13,499 nucleotides of DNA from Fimenecus sp963624605 (GCA_963624605.1 CAVFQD010000046.1:1-13499), one strand, 5' to 3'; positions 6,509-13,199 are shown, numbered from the stretch's first letter. The notes: generated from the sequence alone by a model not told the origin. Numbers and translations: made by a program.

Positions 6509-6606
6509 CCGAATTACGAAATTTTGAGGCGGCGAACTTGCATTTTTGATGAAAAAAGACGCTTTAGTTGACTTAATGACAAGCCAATTAAAGCGTCTTG
6601 ATTTTT
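6509..6606 (+). ncRNA. Candidate small RNA between the MocR/PdxR and UPF0210 genes
   Basis: Inferred from a good promoter at 6473-6502 and a strong hairpin at 6556-6599 followed on this strand by TTGATTTTTGTTTT. The predicted transcript is about 95-105 nt, with an unstructured 5' half. Its 3' end would be antisense to the end of the UPF0210 mRNA, whose own terminator is the same hairpin. I recognise no known RNA family. Confidence 0.4.
6551..6606 (-). terminator. Terminator of the ACT/UPF0210 operon, likely bidirectional
   Basis: AAGACGCTTTA (6556-6566) pairs with TAAAGCGTCTT (6589-6599); pairing continues inward through TTG/CAA and CTT/AAG, giving about 19 bp with one mismatch and one wobble around loop AATGAC. 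On the minus strand it is followed by a T6 run, 20 bp past the UPF0210 stop. On the plus strand a T-rich tail follows as well. Confidence 0.9.
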
Positions 6607-6618
6607 GTTTTCGTTTTA

Positions 6619-7974
6619 TCAGTTTTTAAGGCTCTGCAACGGAGCGGGGATTCTGCCGCCCCTTGAAATGAACTTTGCGGGGGAAGCGGTGCTGACCTTC
6701 ATAATCGGGGAAACACCGAACAGACCGCCGAATTCAACCTCTTCGCCGTCCTTTTTGCCGATTGCGGGGATAACTCTTACTGCGGTGGTCTTTGAATTGA
6801 CCATACCGATAGCCGCCTCGTCTGCAATAATCGCCGAAATGACCTCTGCCGAGGTATCGCCGGGGATTGCAATCATATCAAGACCCACCGAGCAGACAGC
6901 CGTCATAGCTTCAAGCTTTTCAATCGAAAGCACCTTGCTTCTTGCGGCGTCAATCATACCTGCGTCCTCGGAAACGGGAATAAATGCGCCGGAAAGTCCG
7001 CCGACATGGGAGGAAGCCATTACGCCGCCCTTTTTGACTGCGTCGTTGAGGAGCGCAAGGCAAGCCGTTGTGCCGCATGCGCCGCACTGTTCAAGACCCA
7101 TTTCTTCAAGTATATGGGCAACGGAGTCGCCGACCGCAGGTGTGGGAGCCAGCGAGAGGTCAACTATTCCGAACGGAACATTGAGCCTTTCCGAAGCAAC
7201 CTTGGCAACAAGCTGACCCACTCTCGTTATCTTGAAGGCTGTCTTTTTAACGGTGTCGGCAACCTCTGTAATATCTGCGTTCGGTATCTTTGAAAGAGCC
7301 GCACGGACAACGCCGGGACCCGAAACGCCTACATTGATTACGCAGTCGGGCTCGCCCGCACCGTGGAATGCACCTGCCATAAACGGGTTGTCGTCGGGAG
7401 CGTTACAGAAAACAACAAGCTTTGACGGACCTACAAGTCCCTTGTCAACAGTGCGTTCTGCCGATTCCTTGACTATCTGACCCATAAGCCTTACGGCGTC
7501 CATATTGATACCAGCCTTTGTCGAGCCTATGTTTACGCTTGAACAAATTCTGTCGGTTTCCGCAAGAGCCTCGGGGATACTTCTGATAAGCCTCTCGTCG
7601 CCTGCGGCAAAGCCTTTCTGAACAAGAGCCGAATAACCGCCGAGGAAGTTTACGCCGACCTCTTTAGCTGCCTTGTCAAGCACCTTCGCATATTTCACGG
7701 GATCTCCGCCGCTTGCGGCGCTTACCATGGCAATGGGAGTTACGGAAATTCTCTTGTTTATAATCGGAATACCGTATTCTCTTTCAATGTTTTCGCCCGT
7801 CTTAACAAGATGCTCCGCTTTTTTGCAAATCTTGTCATAGATTTTATCGCACGCCCTGTTTGCGTCGGAGTCGGCGCAGTCAAGAAGCGAGATACCCATA
7901 GTTATGGTACGGATGTCGAGGTTTTCCTCCCGTATCATATTTATGGTTTCGAGTATATCGTGAGTGTTAATCAT
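6619..7974 (-). CDS. UPF0210 / PFL-like family protein (DUF711)
   Basis: A 451-residue cytoplasmic protein matching the usual length of the UPF0210 family, which has a glycyl-radical-enzyme-like (PFL-type) barrel fold but no established reaction. Recognisable blocks are the N-terminal ILETINMIREENLDIRTITM, the central GLVGPSKLVVFCNAPDDNPFMAGAFHG, the glycine-rich VGVSGPGVV, and AHILEEMGLEQCGACGTTACLALLNDAVKKGG. I see no RVxG-type glycyl radical loop at the C-terminus, so radical chemistry should not be assumed. The ATG has AAAGGA upstream. It starts 28 bp after the stop of the ACT-domain gene; the two families occur together widely, implying a joint function, perhaps ligand-sensing control of this protein by the ACT partner. 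Confidence 0.93.
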   Translation of the reverse strand: MINTHDILETINMIREENLDIRTITMGISLLDCADSDANRACDKIYDKICKKAEHLVKTGENIEREYGIPIINKRISVTPIAMVSAASGGDPVKYAKVLDKAAKEVGVNFLGGYSALVQKGFAAGDERLIRSIPEALAETDRICSSVNIGSTKAGINMDAVRLMGQIVKESAERTVDKGLVGPSKLVVFCNAPDDNPFMAGAFHGAGEPDCVINVGVSGPGVVRAALSKIPNADITEVADTVKKTAFKITRVGQLVAKVASERLNVPFGIVDLSLAPTPAVGDSVAHILEEMGLEQCGACGTTACLALLNDAVKKGGVMASSHVGGLSGAFIPVSEDAGMIDAARSKVLSIEKLEAMTAVCSVGLDMIAIPGDTSAEVISAIIADEAAIGMVNSKTTAVRVIPAIGKKDGEEVEFGGLFGVSPIMKVSTASPAKFISRGGRIPAPLQSLKN

Positions 7975-8002
7975 TATATATGTCCTTTCCGTTTAATAAG
8001 GA

Positions 8003-8272
8003 TTATATTCTGTGCATTGAGTTGAAAATATCCTCGTGCATAACATTTATGGAAAGAGCCTTGTCCTTTCCGAGCTTTTCCGCCTCGTCGGCAAAGGCTG
8101 TAAATTCGACATTGCACTTTGATACGTCAACAAGCATTATCATACAAAACATATCCTGCAAAATCGACTGGGAAACTTCAATGATGTTAACCTCGTGCTT
8201 TGCACAAAGCTCGGATACACTTGCAAGTATTCCTACGGTGTCCTTTCCGACAACAGTGATAATCGAACGCAT
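8003..8272 (-). CDS. ACT domain protein (UPF0237 family)
   Basis: An 89-residue protein that is essentially one ACT domain: MRSIITVVGKDTVGILASVSELCAKHEVNIIEVSQ gives the first strand, helix and second strand, and DMFCMIMLVDVS the third. ACT domains usually bind amino acids or other small ligands as dimers; this family has no enzymatic part. It is the first gene of an operon with the UPF0210 gene 28 bp downstream. A strong ribosome site GGAGG lies just before the ATG. The ligand is unknown. Confidence 0.93.
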   Translation of the reverse strand: MRSIITVVGKDTVGILASVSELCAKHEVNIIEVSQSILQDMFCMIMLVDVSKCNVEFTAFADEAEKLGKDKALSINVMHEDIFNSMHRI

Positions 8273-8419
8273 AAAAAGTTACCTCCAAAAATATATGTAG
8301 CTATTCTATCACATTTTTTTGTTAAATAGTATATAAAAATCAATTTTTTTCAAAAAATGATGTAATGCGTCCGAAAATGTGTTATATTAGATAATATATC
8401 AAAAAGGAAGAAGCAGTAT
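8273..8419. promoter_or_regulatory. Divergent spacer between the ACT operon and ispE
   Basis: A 147-bp AT-rich region that must hold promoters in both directions. Candidate -10 boxes are TATATT at 8383-8388 for ispE and TAGAAT on the minus strand for the ACT gene, but neither has a convincing -35 at normal spacing. I see no riboswitch-like structure. AAGGAAG ahead of 8420 serves ispE. Confidence 0.45.
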
Positions 8420-9292
8420 ATGAAAGTAAAAGCCGCAGCAAAAATCAACCTTATGCTCGATGTCGTCGGGGTACTCCCTAACGGCTACCACAGCCTCTAT
8501 ATGATTATGCAGTCGGTTGACTGTTACGATTATGTAAGAGTTGACAGGACAGAAAAGCAGGGTATTAAAATAGTAACCGCCGACCCCCGTGTGCCGACGG
8601 ATGACAGGAATATAGCTTACAAGGCTGCGGAGGCTTTTTTTGAGAAAACGGGAATTTCGGAAAACAACGGAATTGAAATAGAAATCGAAAAGCACATTCC
8701 CATGGCGGCAGGGCTCGCAGGCGGAAGTGCGGACGGCGCAGGCGTTATCTTTGCGCTCAATCGGCTGTTTGATACGGGGCTTTCGACCTTTGAGATGTGC
8801 GAAATCGGCGAAAAGGTCGGCGCGGATGTTCCGTTTTCAATTCATGGCGGTACTGCGCTGTGTACGGACATCGGCTCGGTTATCGCTCCGCTTCCCGATT
8901 TGACGGACTGCTATGTGCTCATTTGCAAGCCGCCCGTCGATGTTTCGACGCTCGGTGCGTACAAGCTGATTGACAGTGCGAAGCGGCTGCGGCACGGCGA
9001 CAGGGTAAATATGCTCTATGCTATGAAGCATAACGACAGAGAGCTTATGTATAAAAAGGCAATGAATGTGTTTGAACAGGTAATCGAAGTGCCGCAAAGA
9101 CCGTATCTTAAAGCATTTATGAAAAAGCACGGCGCGCGTTTTGCCTTGATGAGCGGCTCCGGTGCAGCAATTTATGGTGTGTTTGAGGGAAAAAATTGTG
9201 CCGAGGAGTGTTATAACGAATTGAAAAAGAAGTATGACGAGGTGTTCCTGACAACACCGTGCAAAAAATCGGTAGAGGAGGTTTTTGAGTAA
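8420..9292 (+). CDS. ispE: 4-diphosphocytidyl-2-C-methyl-D-erythritol kinase
   Basis: Fourth enzyme of the MEP route to isoprenoids: phosphorylates the 2-hydroxyl of CDP-methylerythritol with ATP, in the cytoplasm. It is a GHMP kinase of 290 residues, typical for IspE. The N-terminus KAAAKINLMLDVVGVLPNGYHSLYMIMQSVD carries the conserved Lys-Ile-Asn-Leu start and the GYH substrate contact; the ATP loop PMAAGLAGGSADGAG is at 94-108, and the C-terminal GHMP motif is ALMSGSGAAIYGVF. No other MEP genes are in the window. The stop codon overlaps the ATG of the Rrf2-type regulator by one base, so both are on one transcript. Confidence 0.96.
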   Translation: MKVKAAAKINLMLDVVGVLPNGYHSLYMIMQSVDCYDYVRVDRTEKQGIKIVTADPRVPTDDRNIAYKAAEAFFEKTGISENNGIEIEIEKHIPMAAGLAGGSADGAGVIFALNRLFDTGLSTFEMCEIGEKVGADVPFSIHGGTALCTDIGSVIAPLPDLTDCYVLICKPPVDVSTLGAYKLIDSAKRLRHGDRVNMLYAMKHNDRELMYKKAMNVFEQVIEVPQRPYLKAFMKKHGARFALMSGSGAAIYGVFEGKNCAEECYNELKKKYDEVFLTTPCKKSVEEVFE

Positions 9293-9729
9293 TGAAATAT
9301 TCCACAAAAAGCAGATACGCTTTGAGACTTATGGTTGATTTGACGCTTCACAACAACGGCGACTACATTGCGCTTAAAGATATATCGGACAGACAGAACA
9401 TATCCGTTAAATATCTTGAACAGATAGTGTCCGTGTTGGGCAAGGCGGGAATGCTCAAAAGCGTCCGCGGCCCGCAGGGCGGATATAAGCTTGCTAAAAA
9501 TCCGTCCGAATATACGGCAGGCGATATTTTAAGAATTACCGAGGGCAATTTAGCTCCGATACCGTGCCTTGAGGACAAGAATAACGAGTGTGAACGCATT
9601 TCGCAGTGCACCACGATTGATTTTTGGAAAGGACTTTATGATACGGTCAACAATTATGTTGACGGCATAACCCTTGCCGAGCTTGCCGAAAGATTTAAGC
9701 TGAAAAATTCGATGGATTTTATTATTTGA
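9292..9729 (+). CDS. Rrf2 family transcriptional regulator, IscR-like
   Basis: A 145-residue winged-helix regulator: STKSRYALRLMVDLTLH and the recognition-helix region SVKYLEQIVSVLGKAGMLKSVRGPQGGYKLA are classic Rrf2. Three cysteines at C92, C100 and C106 lie in the loop that binds a [2Fe-2S] cluster in IscR, so it probably senses Fe-S status, though cysteine-only spacing does not prove a cluster. In many Clostridia such a gene precedes nifS/nifU-like genes; here it is instead the partner of ispE (1-bp overlap, RBS GAGGAGG at 9275-9281) and is followed by a terminator and repeats. CymR, a cysteine regulator, is the nearest alternative but usually lacks this cysteine set. Confidence 0.92.
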   Translation: MKYSTKSRYALRLMVDLTLHNNGDYIALKDISDRQNISVKYLEQIVSVLGKAGMLKSVRGPQGGYKLAKNPSEYTAGDILRITEGNLAPIPCLEDKNNECERISQCTTIDFWKGLYDTVNNYVDGITLAELAERFKLKNSMDFII

Positions 9730-9773
9730 TATTCAGCAAAATTTGATGTGTAATAAATGAAAACATTAAATAC

Positions 9774-9815
9774 CACGCCCCGAACGAAAAGTAACCGCTC
9801 GGGGCGTGAAATTTT
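9774..9815 (+). terminator. Terminator of the ispE-rrf2 operon
   Basis: CACGCCCCGA (9774-9783) pairs with TCGGGGCGTG (9799-9808), with two further GC pairs inside after one mismatch, then AAATTTTT. The same hairpin type plus the following ATTTTTATATGCA recurs after the surface-protein gene at 13200, so it seems to be part of a repeat. Confidence 0.92.
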
Positions 9816-9839
9816 TATATGCAACCGTAGGGACAGGGC

Positions 9840-10013
9840 AGCGCCCTTGCGGGCGAAGTAAGAGTGAAGAGTGAATAGTGAAGAGTGAAGAGGTGTGGGT
9901 GCTTCGCACGGGTTGAAATTTATATCATATCGTAGGGACAGCCTTTGCGGCTGTCCGATACAGGCTCCCTCTGACGAGGGAGCTGTCAAACGCTTTGCGT
10001 TTGACTGAGGGAG
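9840..10013. repeat. Long direct repeat, copy 1 (174 bp)
   Basis: The unit is a string of hairpins: GCGCCC/GGGCG, a heptamer array, GTGC/GCAC, GGACAGCC/GGCTGTCC (9936-9956), GCTCCCTC/GAGGGAGC (9964-9983) and GTCAAACGC/GCGTTTGAC (9985-10005), then TGAGGGAG. Its last 123 bp (9891-10013) are identical to copy 2. Confidence 0.93.
9860..9890. repeat. Heptamer tandem array (AAGAGTG), 4 full units
   Basis: Units AAGAGTG, AAGAGTG, AATAGTG, AAGAGTG at 9860-9887 followed by a partial unit. One unit fewer than in copy 2. Confidence 0.92.
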
Positions 10014-10015
10014 TT

Positions 10016-10196
10016 AGCGCCCTTACGGGCGAGGTAAGAGTGAATAGTGAAGAGTGAAGAGTGAAGAGTGAATAGGTGTGGGTGCTTCGCACGGGTTGAA
10101 ATTTATATCATATCGTAGGGACAGCCTTTGCGGCTGTCCGATACAGGCTCCCTCTGACGAGGGAGCTGTCAAACGCTTTGCGTTTGACTGAGGGAG
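10016..10196. repeat. Long direct repeat, copy 2 (181 bp)
   Basis: Same hairpin order as copy 1, two bases after it. The final 123 bp (10074-10196) match copy 1 base for base; differences are confined to the first hairpin (loop and flank) and the heptamer array, which is one 7-bp unit longer and accounts exactly for the length difference. Confidence 0.93.
10036..10073. repeat. Heptamer tandem array (AAGAGTG), 5 full units
   Basis: Units at 10036-10070 with one AATAGTG variant in second position, then a partial unit. The variant unit is at a different place from copy 1, as expected from slippage or unequal exchange. Confidence 0.92.
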
Positions 10197-10238
10197 AGAT
10201 AACGAAAATTTGATATTCATTGCATTCTCTCCTTCCGA

Positions 10239-10253
10239 CACGCCTGCGGCGTG
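10239..10253. repeat. Short hairpin CACGCC/GGCGTG at the end of the repeat block
   Basis: A 6-bp perfect stem with loop TGC, in the same short-palindrome style as the modules before it. The stretch 10201-10301 otherwise shows nothing I can name. Confidence 0.6.
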
Positions 10254-10301
10254 CCACCTATTGCCCTTTTGCGGTGCCCGATTTTGTGCAAATAACATTA
10301 A

Positions 10302-10331
10302 ACAAAAAGCAGACAACCAAGTTGTCTGCTT
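10302..10331 (-). terminator. Terminator of the XRE regulator gene (minus strand)
   Basis: AAGCAGACAAC (10307-10317) pairs perfectly with GTTGTCTGCTT (10321-10331), loop CAA. On the minus strand a T run follows. Its upstream arm includes two bases of the stop codon, so termination is immediate. Confidence 0.9.
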
Positions 10332-10536
10332 ATCTGTTTATTTCGGGGTTGTCTGTGCGCTCAAGAAGATAGTCAACGGAAACATTGAAATAATCGGCGA
10401 TTTTAATAAGCGTTGCATAATCCGCCTCACGCAAGCCGGTTTCATAACGGCTTATTGCGTTTTGATTAAGCTGTAAGTCCATAGACAGCTTTAATTGCGA
10501 AATGTTGCGAGCCTTTCTAAGCTCCTTCAAGCGCAT
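10330..10536 (-). CDS. Small XRE/Cro-CI family helix-turn-helix regulator
   Basis: A 68-residue DNA-binding protein that is a single HTH domain: MRLKELRKARNISQLKLS, the recognition helix around LNQNAISRYETG, and the family-typical LIKIADYFNVSVDYLLERTD end. There is no sensor or protease domain, so control would be by concentration, partner or proteolysis. Start: ATG at 10536 with GGTGGTGA four bases upstream; a TTG seven codons earlier is in frame but would place the ribosome site inside the gene. It is divergent from the large surface-protein gene, and the shared spacer contains two palindromes, so that gene and its own are the likely targets. Confidence 0.9.
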   Translation of the reverse strand: MRLKELRKARNISQLKLSMDLQLNQNAISRYETGLREADYATLIKIADYFNVSVDYLLERTDNPEINR

Positions 10537-10550
10537 AAAATCACCACCCG

Positions 10551-10579
10551 TTGACAAAATTATACCGTAATGGTATAAT
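10551..10579 (+). promoter_or_regulatory. Perfect-consensus promoter of the surface-protein gene with embedded palindrome
   Basis: TTGACA (10551-10556), 17-bp spacer and TATAAT (10574-10579): all twelve consensus bases and ideal spacing. The right half and -10 box form an inverted repeat, ATTATACC (10559-10566) with GGTATAAT (10572-10579), spacer 5. The left arm supplies a TATAAT on the minus strand, so the same palindrome could serve as operator over both divergent promoters. Confidence 0.88.
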
Positions 10580-10607
10580 CAAAATATCCCAATTTGGGAT
10601 ATTTTGA
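10579..10607. promoter_or_regulatory. 29-bp perfect palindrome at the transcription start (candidate operator)
   Basis: Arm TCAAAATATCCCAA (10579-10592), one central T, then its exact complement (10594-10607): 14-1-14 with no mismatch. It begins on the last base of the -10 box, and the expected start at about 10586 falls inside it. No T run follows, so it is not a terminator. As RNA only the 3' part would be transcribed, favouring a DNA-binding site over an RNA hairpin. Confidence 0.8.
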
Positions 10608-10686
10608 GAAGAATGTAGGGGACGATACGGTTTTGTTGTGTTATATCTTACATTTTTAATTACAGAAAAAAGAGGGAAGAAAAATT

Positions 10687-13176
10687 ATGAAAAAGTCAAA
10701 AAAGATTATTTCATTGTTATTGTCTGTTTTAATGATAATAACAGCTTTGCCGATGACAGCAATCAATTCCTTTGCAGAAAGACCGACAAGCGGTACAACT
10801 GGCGAATGCACTTGGTCTCTTGACGGCACGGTGCTTACCATTAGTGGCAATGGTAAGATGGGTGATTATACATATGATTCTTTATTACCATGGGAAATTG
10901 ATGTTACAGAAATTTTTATTGATAAAGGTGTAACAAGTATTGGTGCGTATGCGTTTTACAATTGCTCGTTACTTACAACGGTAATAAGTGAAGATGATAT
11001 AACAAGCGTTGGGGCACATGCGTTTGAAGGGTGCACCTCTCTTGCACATATTAAATTAGCAGAGAGTGTAACAACTATAGGAAAGTCAGCATTTAGCGGT
11101 TGTACTTCACTTGCAAATATAAATATTCCCAACAATGTTACAAGCATAGGAAACGGTGCATTTTATGGTTGTTCCTCTCTTATTAATATCTCAATTCCCA
11201 ACAGCGTGATATGCATAAATGAAAATACCTTTTATTACTGTACTTCGCTTGAAAGTGTATCAATCGGTAATAGTGTAACAACTGTAGGAAAGTCAGCATT
11301 TCATGGTTGTGCTTCGCTTAAAAGTATAGAAATTCCAAATAATGTTACGGGAATACATCCTTATGCATTTGCAATGTGTACTTCACTTGAAGATATTATT
11401 ATTCCTGACAGTGTAATATATGTAGGGGTCTGTGCATTTTACGGATGCTCATCGCTTACAAACGCAAAGATTGGTAATGGAATAACAAAAATTGAAATGT
11501 GGACTTTTGGAGACTGCACTTTGCTTGTGAGCGTTACTATACCTAAAAGCGTAACGAATATAGATAGTTATGCTTTTGGCGGTTGTAAGAGATTTAAGGT
11601 TGTTACGACTCCGTGTGATTCATATGCTAGCGAATATTATCGAGGAATAAAAACGCTTAACTTACTTCATACATATGGAGAGTGGGAAACAGTAAGTGAC
11701 CCAACCTGTACAAGCAAAGGATTAAGAACAAGGACTTGTACAACTTGTGGAAATAAGTCTAATGATTCAGTGCCATCTCTCGGGCACGATTTCTCAGATT
11801 CGTTTACAATCGATAAAGAGGCAACCTGCAAAAACTTTGGTTTAAAATCAAGACATTGTTCTCGTTGTTTTGAAATTACCGAATCGACCACAATTCCAAA
11901 GTTGAAACATACATATGGCGAATGGATAATAGAGAAAAGTCCTACTTGTACAGAATGTGGAAGTAAATATCGCTTGTGCCCAGAATGTGGAGAACAATAT
12001 GATTATACATTGATTGATCCAATAGATCCTAAAACTGGATGTAGTTTTAGCTCTTGGGAAGTTGATATTGAGCCGACTTGCTCTAACCTTGGAAGGCAGT
12101 CAAGAGAATGTACGAAATGTGGAAGCAAAGAATTTGCTGATATACCAAAACTTCCACATGTGATTTCTGATTGGATGGTAGAAACGGCACCGACATGTAC
12201 TGAAAATGGAAAAGAAGTAAAAAAATGTACAGTTTGTTCTGAAGTGTTTGAAACAAATATATTATATGCATTAGGCCATAACTATGGCTCATTGTGCGAA
12301 GAACTGCCATCAACTTGCACGAAAACTGGTATTAGTAGCCGCAAATGCTTACTTTGTGGCTACAAACAAGTGGTTGAGATACCGATAAAAAATCATAGCT
12401 TTAGCGAAATAATTATAATTGTTCAATCAACATGTAAAGAAAACGGTATGGGGAAACATTCATGTTTGAATTGTGGCTTTACAGAATATACTTCTTTATC
12501 ATTATTAGAGCACACATATGACGACGGTGTTGTAACAACGCTTCCCACATTTGATAAAGAGGGTGTTAAAACATATACCTGTACGGTATGTAAGGAAACA
12601 AAGACCGAACCGATAGCAAAATTGAAGCCTTTCCCCGATGTTGCAAGCGGTGAGTGGTACTGCAATGCGATAGCGTTCAATGTTGCAAAGGGCTATTTCC
12701 ACGGCTATGCTAACGGTTATTTCGGACCGGGTAACAACATTCAGAGACAGGATTTTGTTGTTGTTCTTTCTAAGATTGCAGGCGCCGACCTTTCCGCATA
12801 CGCAGGGCAGAACGGCGGCTTCTCCGATGTACCGAAAAATGATTATTATTCCGCTGCGGTAGCATGGGCAAAAGACAATCATATTCTTTCGGGCTATGCA
12901 AACGGCAAGTTTGGCGTCGGCGACCCGATTACGAGAGAACAGGCTTGCTTGATATTCTATAATTACTGCAACGGCGAGGTTTCGGGCAATGTCAACACAG
13001 TGCTCGCAGGCTATCCCGACGGTAAGAATGTAAGCGATTGGGCAAGAACGGCGGTTGCCTGGGCGGCAGAAAATCATGTTGTCGGCGGCAACGGTAAACT
13101 CAATCCCGCAGGTAACGCCAACAGAGCCGAAATGGCACAGATTATTATGAATATGTCAAACAACAACATTCTGTGA
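10687..13176 (+). CDS. Secreted BspA-like LRR protein with Cys/His repeats and SLH cell-wall anchor
   Basis: An 829-residue exported protein. Signal peptide at 1-31 (MKKSKK, hydrophobic ISLLLSVLMIITALPM, cleavage near FAE). A short ECTWSLDGTVLTISGNGKMGDY domain is followed by BspA-type LRR_5 repeats at about 75-320 (units like VTSIGAYAFYNCSLL and VTTIGKSAFSGCTSL). Residues 328-647 hold eight ~40-residue units of the form H-x-[FY]-x2-W...TC-x3-G...C-x2-C. Three SLH domains (about 650-829) anchor it non-covalently to wall polymers. RBS GAGGG is at 10672-10676. The LRR and Cys/His regions are visibly AT-richer than the SLH end. Probable role: adhesion or binding at the cell surface; the ligand is unknown. 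It is divergent from an XRE regulator. Confidence 0.93.
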   Translation: MKKSKKIISLLLSVLMIITALPMTAINSFAERPTSGTTGECTWSLDGTVLTISGNGKMGDYTYDSLLPWEIDVTEIFIDKGVTSIGAYAFYNCSLLTTVISEDDITSVGAHAFEGCTSLAHIKLAESVTTIGKSAFSGCTSLANINIPNNVTSIGNGAFYGCSSLINISIPNSVICINENTFYYCTSLESVSIGNSVTTVGKSAFHGCASLKSIEIPNNVTGIHPYAFAMCTSLEDIIIPDSVIYVGVCAFYGCSSLTNAKIGNGITKIEMWTFGDCTLLVSVTIPKSVTNIDSYAFGGCKRFKVVTTPCDSYASEYYRGIKTLNLLHTYGEWETVSDPTCTSKGLRTRTCTTCGNKSNDSVPSLGHDFSDSFTIDKEATCKNFGLKSRHCSRCFEITESTTIPKLKHTYGEWIIEKSPTCTECGSKYRLCPECGEQYDYTLIDPIDPKTGCSFSSWEVDIEPTCSNLGRQSRECTKCGSKEFADIPKLPHVISDWMVETAPTCTENGKEVKKCTVCSEVFETNILYALGHNYGSLCEELPSTCTKTGISSRKCLLCGYKQVVEIPIKNHSFSEIIIIVQSTCKENGMGKHSCLNCGFTEYTSLSLLEHTYDDGVVTTLPTFDKEGVKTYTCTVCKETKTEPIAKLKPFPDVASGEWYCNAIAFNVAKGYFHGYANGYFGPGNNIQRQDFVVVLSKIAGADLSAYAGQNGGFSDVPKNDYYSAAVAWAKDNHILSGYANGKFGVGDPITREQACLIFYNYCNGEVSGNVNTVLAGYPDGKNVSDWARTAVAWAAENHVVGGNGKLNPAGNANRAEMAQIIMNMSNNNIL

Positions 13177-13199
13177 TTGATATTATTAAACAACAAACC

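Larger units (their letters stand above)
9816..10200. repeat. Intergenic block of chained hairpin repeats
   Basis: After the terminator comes TATATGCAACCGTAGGGACAG (a broken copy of the GGACAGCC module), then two near-identical long repeats in direct orientation. Minus-strand open frames across this block are by-products of the repeat. No gene is supported from 9730 to 10329. Confidence 0.85.

Noticed and set aside
6549..6629. A 26-codon frame starting ATGAAAAAAGACGC
   Set aside because: It consists mostly of the terminator stem and its T-rich tail, with no ribosome site at a usable distance; better explained as a terminator.
9860..10073. CRISPR-like array
   Set aside because: The units are 7 bp with no spacers, and the two long copies are a simple direct duplication; no cas genes nearby.
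9654..10316. Two minus-strand frames of 111 and 97 codons sharing an APSSEGACIGQPQRLSLRYD segment
   Set aside because: The shared peptide is simply the translation of the duplicated hairpin repeat; no start signals, and the sequence is explained by the repeat.
10608..10686. Riboswitch or attenuator in the surface-gene leader
   Set aside because: After the palindrome the leader is short, A/T-rich and without a paired stem followed by a T run.
12505..13077. 190-codon frame antisense to the SLH region
   Set aside because: Shadow of a clear coding gene; low-complexity composition, no ribosome site and no recognisable motif.
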